Shown: positions 7,335 through 8,501 of the stretch, one piece after another
How the letters are laid out: every line of letters begins with the position of its first letter
How positions within the stretch are numbered: the first letter of the stretch is position 1
Source of the DNA: an uncultured Spirochaetaceae bacterium
Lineage (GTDB): Bacteria; Spirochaetota; Spirochaetia; Treponematales; Treponemataceae
NCBI GenBank assembly: GCA_937875245.1
Contig: CALNCH010000077.1
Coordinates: forward strand, 1 to 8,501
Length of the DNA stretch: 8,501 nt
Direction of reading: 5' to 3'
Notes under the pieces: generated by a model
Database searches by the model: none
What the model was told of the DNA's origin: nothing
Seen by the model: only the letters and a program-made list of their open reading frames with translations
Translations under genes and position numbers: made by a program

Positions 7335-7403
7335 ATGGTAGATAGAGATTTACAAGAAGATTTTTTTACAATTTTAAAGTTGAACTTGAAAATTGTAAAA
7401 TGA
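7335..7403 (+). CDS. 22-residue leader ORF coupled to the ATPase gene
   Basis: This ORF encodes MVDRDLQEDFFTILKLNLKIVK (first and last parts: MVDRDLQEDF, KLNLKIVK) with a good Shine-Dalgarno site. Its TGA (7401-7403) shares bases with the ATG at 7400, giving the ATGA overlap typical of translationally coupled genes. The second half of the ORF is a 37-nt palindrome, so the mRNA can fold over the ATPase start. I infer a leader peptide whose translation opens the hairpin and delivers ribosomes to the ATPase. No homologue is recognised. It could instead be a decayed remnant or a chance ORF, since 22 codons is short; the combination of ribosome site, overlap and palindrome is the reason for listing it. 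Confidence 0.45.
   Translation: MVDRDLQEDFFTILKLNLKIVK
7364..7400. repeat. 37-nt near-perfect palindrome overlapping the ATPase start
   Basis: The outer arms TTTTACAATTTT (7364-7375) and AAAATTGTAAAA (7389-7400) match over 12 bp. After one A/G mismatch, the inner AAGTT and AACTT arms continue around a central G at 7382. As RNA it gives a long AU-rich hairpin with a 3-5 nt loop. No T-run follows on either strand, so it is not a standard intrinsic terminator. It could act as a translational switch or as a DNA operator. Confidence 0.9.
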
Positions 7404-8501
7404 GCCCTTATACTATGATCATGATACCTCGAAAAATTACTAAGAAATTTTTAGAAATTCTTTCTCTTTATCCTGTTGTTACTATTTTAGGTCCACGACA
7501 ATCAGGAAAGACAACATTTGCAAGAAATACTTTACCTCAGTATGCTTACGCAAATTTGGAAAACCCAGAGATTCGAGAACTTGCGCAAACAGACCCTAAA
7601 GCTTTTTTAGAAGCCTATCCAGCTCCGGCAATTTTTGATGAGATTCAACGTGTGCCAGAGCTTTTATCGTGGATTCAAGTAAAAGTAGATGAGTCGCCTC
7701 TCAAAGGACAATATGTTTTAACAGGAAGCAATCAGATTTTACTATCTGAATCGATTTCTCAATCTCTTGCTGGCAGAACAAGTATTTTGCACCTTTTGCC
7801 TCTTTCTTGGGAAGAACTTGATCTTGCAGGTTATCCTATTGATAAAAATACAGCCTTGGTAAAAGGCTTTTTGCCACGCGTGTGGAAAGATGACTTGCCC
7901 CCAACACGAACGTATTTGGATTATTTTGCAACCTATGTTGAGCGTGATGTAAAACAAATTATGAATATAAAAAATCATGCAAAATTTGAATTATTTTTAA
8001 AATTACTTGCAGGGCGAGTAGGGCAACTTATAAACCTCCATACGCTTTCTTCTGATGTTGGCGTTAGTTCTGTAACCTTAGCAGAATGGATTTCGGTGCT
8101 TGAACAATCGTTTATAATTTTTAAGCTTCAACCGTTTTATAAAAATATTGGAAAACGTCTTGTGAAAAGTCCAAAAATTTATTTTTATGAACCAGGTTTA
8201 GTTGCAGCTCTTTTGCAAATTGAAAGCCCGGAACAAGCCGCTCGGGATCCTTTGATGGGAAATATTTTTGAAAATCTTGTTGTCGTAGAACTTTTGAAAG
8301 GGCAAAAAAATCGTGATGTGTTTGGTAATTGGAGTTTTTTTAGAGACAATTCTGGGCACGAAATAGATGTAGTGTGGGAGCGTTCTGGCAAGATGGATGC
8401 AATAGAAATTAAGGCGGGGCAAACGTGGACGAGCGAATGGAATAAGCATTTGGATTGGTTTTCATCTCTTTTTGCTGAGCCTATTTCTCCTTGGATCGTG
8501 C
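7400..8501 (+). CDS. AAA_14/DUF4143-type ATPase, 3' end cut by window edge
   Basis: The frame is open to the right edge with 367 residues visible. The N-terminal P-loop ATPase has Walker A GPRQSGKTT (31-39), Walker B AIFDEIQ (77-83) and a sensor-like strand VLTGSNQ (106-112), followed by QSLAGR. This order is typical of AAA_14 domains joined to DUF4143. The C-terminal part carries HEIDVVW and IEIKAGQ, resembling the acidic and ExK positions of PD-(D/E)xK folds, the fold usually assigned to DUF4143. The cellular role of this widespread, often multi-copy family is unknown; I do not assign one. Relatives are usually about 380-430 residues, so little is probably missing. Three in-frame ATGs are possible: 7400, 7415 and 7421. 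I use 7400 because it overlaps the leader ORF stop; homology alone would support 7421 (MIPRKITKKF) equally well. No frameshift or stop is present, so the gene appears functional. Confidence 0.88.
   Translation, partial: MSPYTMIMIPRKITKKFLEILSLYPVVTILGPRQSGKTTFARNTLPQYAYANLENPEIRELAQTDPKAFLEAYPAPAIFDEIQRVPELLSWIQVKVDESPLKGQYVLTGSNQILLSESISQSLAGRTSILHLLPLSWEELDLAGYPIDKNTALVKGFLPRVWKDDLPPTRTYLDYFATYVERDVKQIMNIKNHAKFELFLKLLAGRVGQLINLHTLSSDVGVSSVTLAEWISVLEQSFIIFKLQPFYKNIGKRLVKSPKIYFYEPGLVAALLQIESPEQAARDPLMGNIFENLVVVELLKGQKNRDVFGNWSFFRDNSGHEIDVVWERSGKMDAIEIKAGQTWTSEWNKHLDWFSSLFAEPISPWIV

Noticed and set aside
7364..7400. Palindrome as an intrinsic terminator
   Set aside because: The hairpin is AT-rich and followed by TGAGCCC rightward and AAATCT leftward, with no T-run on either side. 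The seven Ts sit at its left foot, on the wrong side for rightward termination.
7742..8449. Minus-strand open frames of 68-83 codons opposite the ATPase gene
   Set aside because: The plus strand encodes an intact ATPase with Walker motifs across this stretch. The opposite frames have no motifs or start signals.

Overview
The window is AT-rich bacterial DNA whose gene content best fits a Treponema-like spirochaete. The evidence is a giant repeat-built surface protein with a FlgD-type Ig-like C-terminus and Thr-Pro-Pro-type Ig segments, a one-domain PilZ protein of the kind I associate with treponemes, and an ordinary bacterial enolase. The genus is inferred from protein style recalled from memory; no database comparison was possible.

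Layout. Bases 3-4415 (+) are the 3' part of a very large surface/adhesin-like gene that runs in from the left edge. Its visible start contains repeat modules, including a 55-bp exact DNA repeat offset by exactly 540 bp (180 codons). After a short gap come a PilZ-domain gene (4473-4826) and, 10 bp later, an RlmM-like 2'-O-methyltransferase (4837-5808), probably one transcription unit. A GC-rich hairpin (5820-5845) separates this unit from the convergent enolase gene eno (7149-5854, minus strand). Enolase has a strong ribosome binding site and a plausible promoter. Beyond a divergent intergenic region lies a rightward gene for an AAA_14/DUF4143-type ATPase, intact as far as the right edge (7400-8501). 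Just before it is a 22-codon ORF with a good Shine-Dalgarno sequence. Its TGA overlaps the first ATG of the ATPase as ATGA, and a 37-nt near-perfect palindrome spans the second half of this ORF and ends on the A of the ATPase start.

How the genes relate. Enolase (glycolysis), the methyltransferase (probably RNA modification) and PilZ (c-di-GMP response) look like core chromosomal functions. The surface protein and the ATPase look accessory. I see no evidence of a multi-gene defence or mobile system. The two most noteworthy signals are the in-frame repeat homogenisation in the surface gene and the leader-ORF/palindrome/ATGA arrangement before the ATPase.
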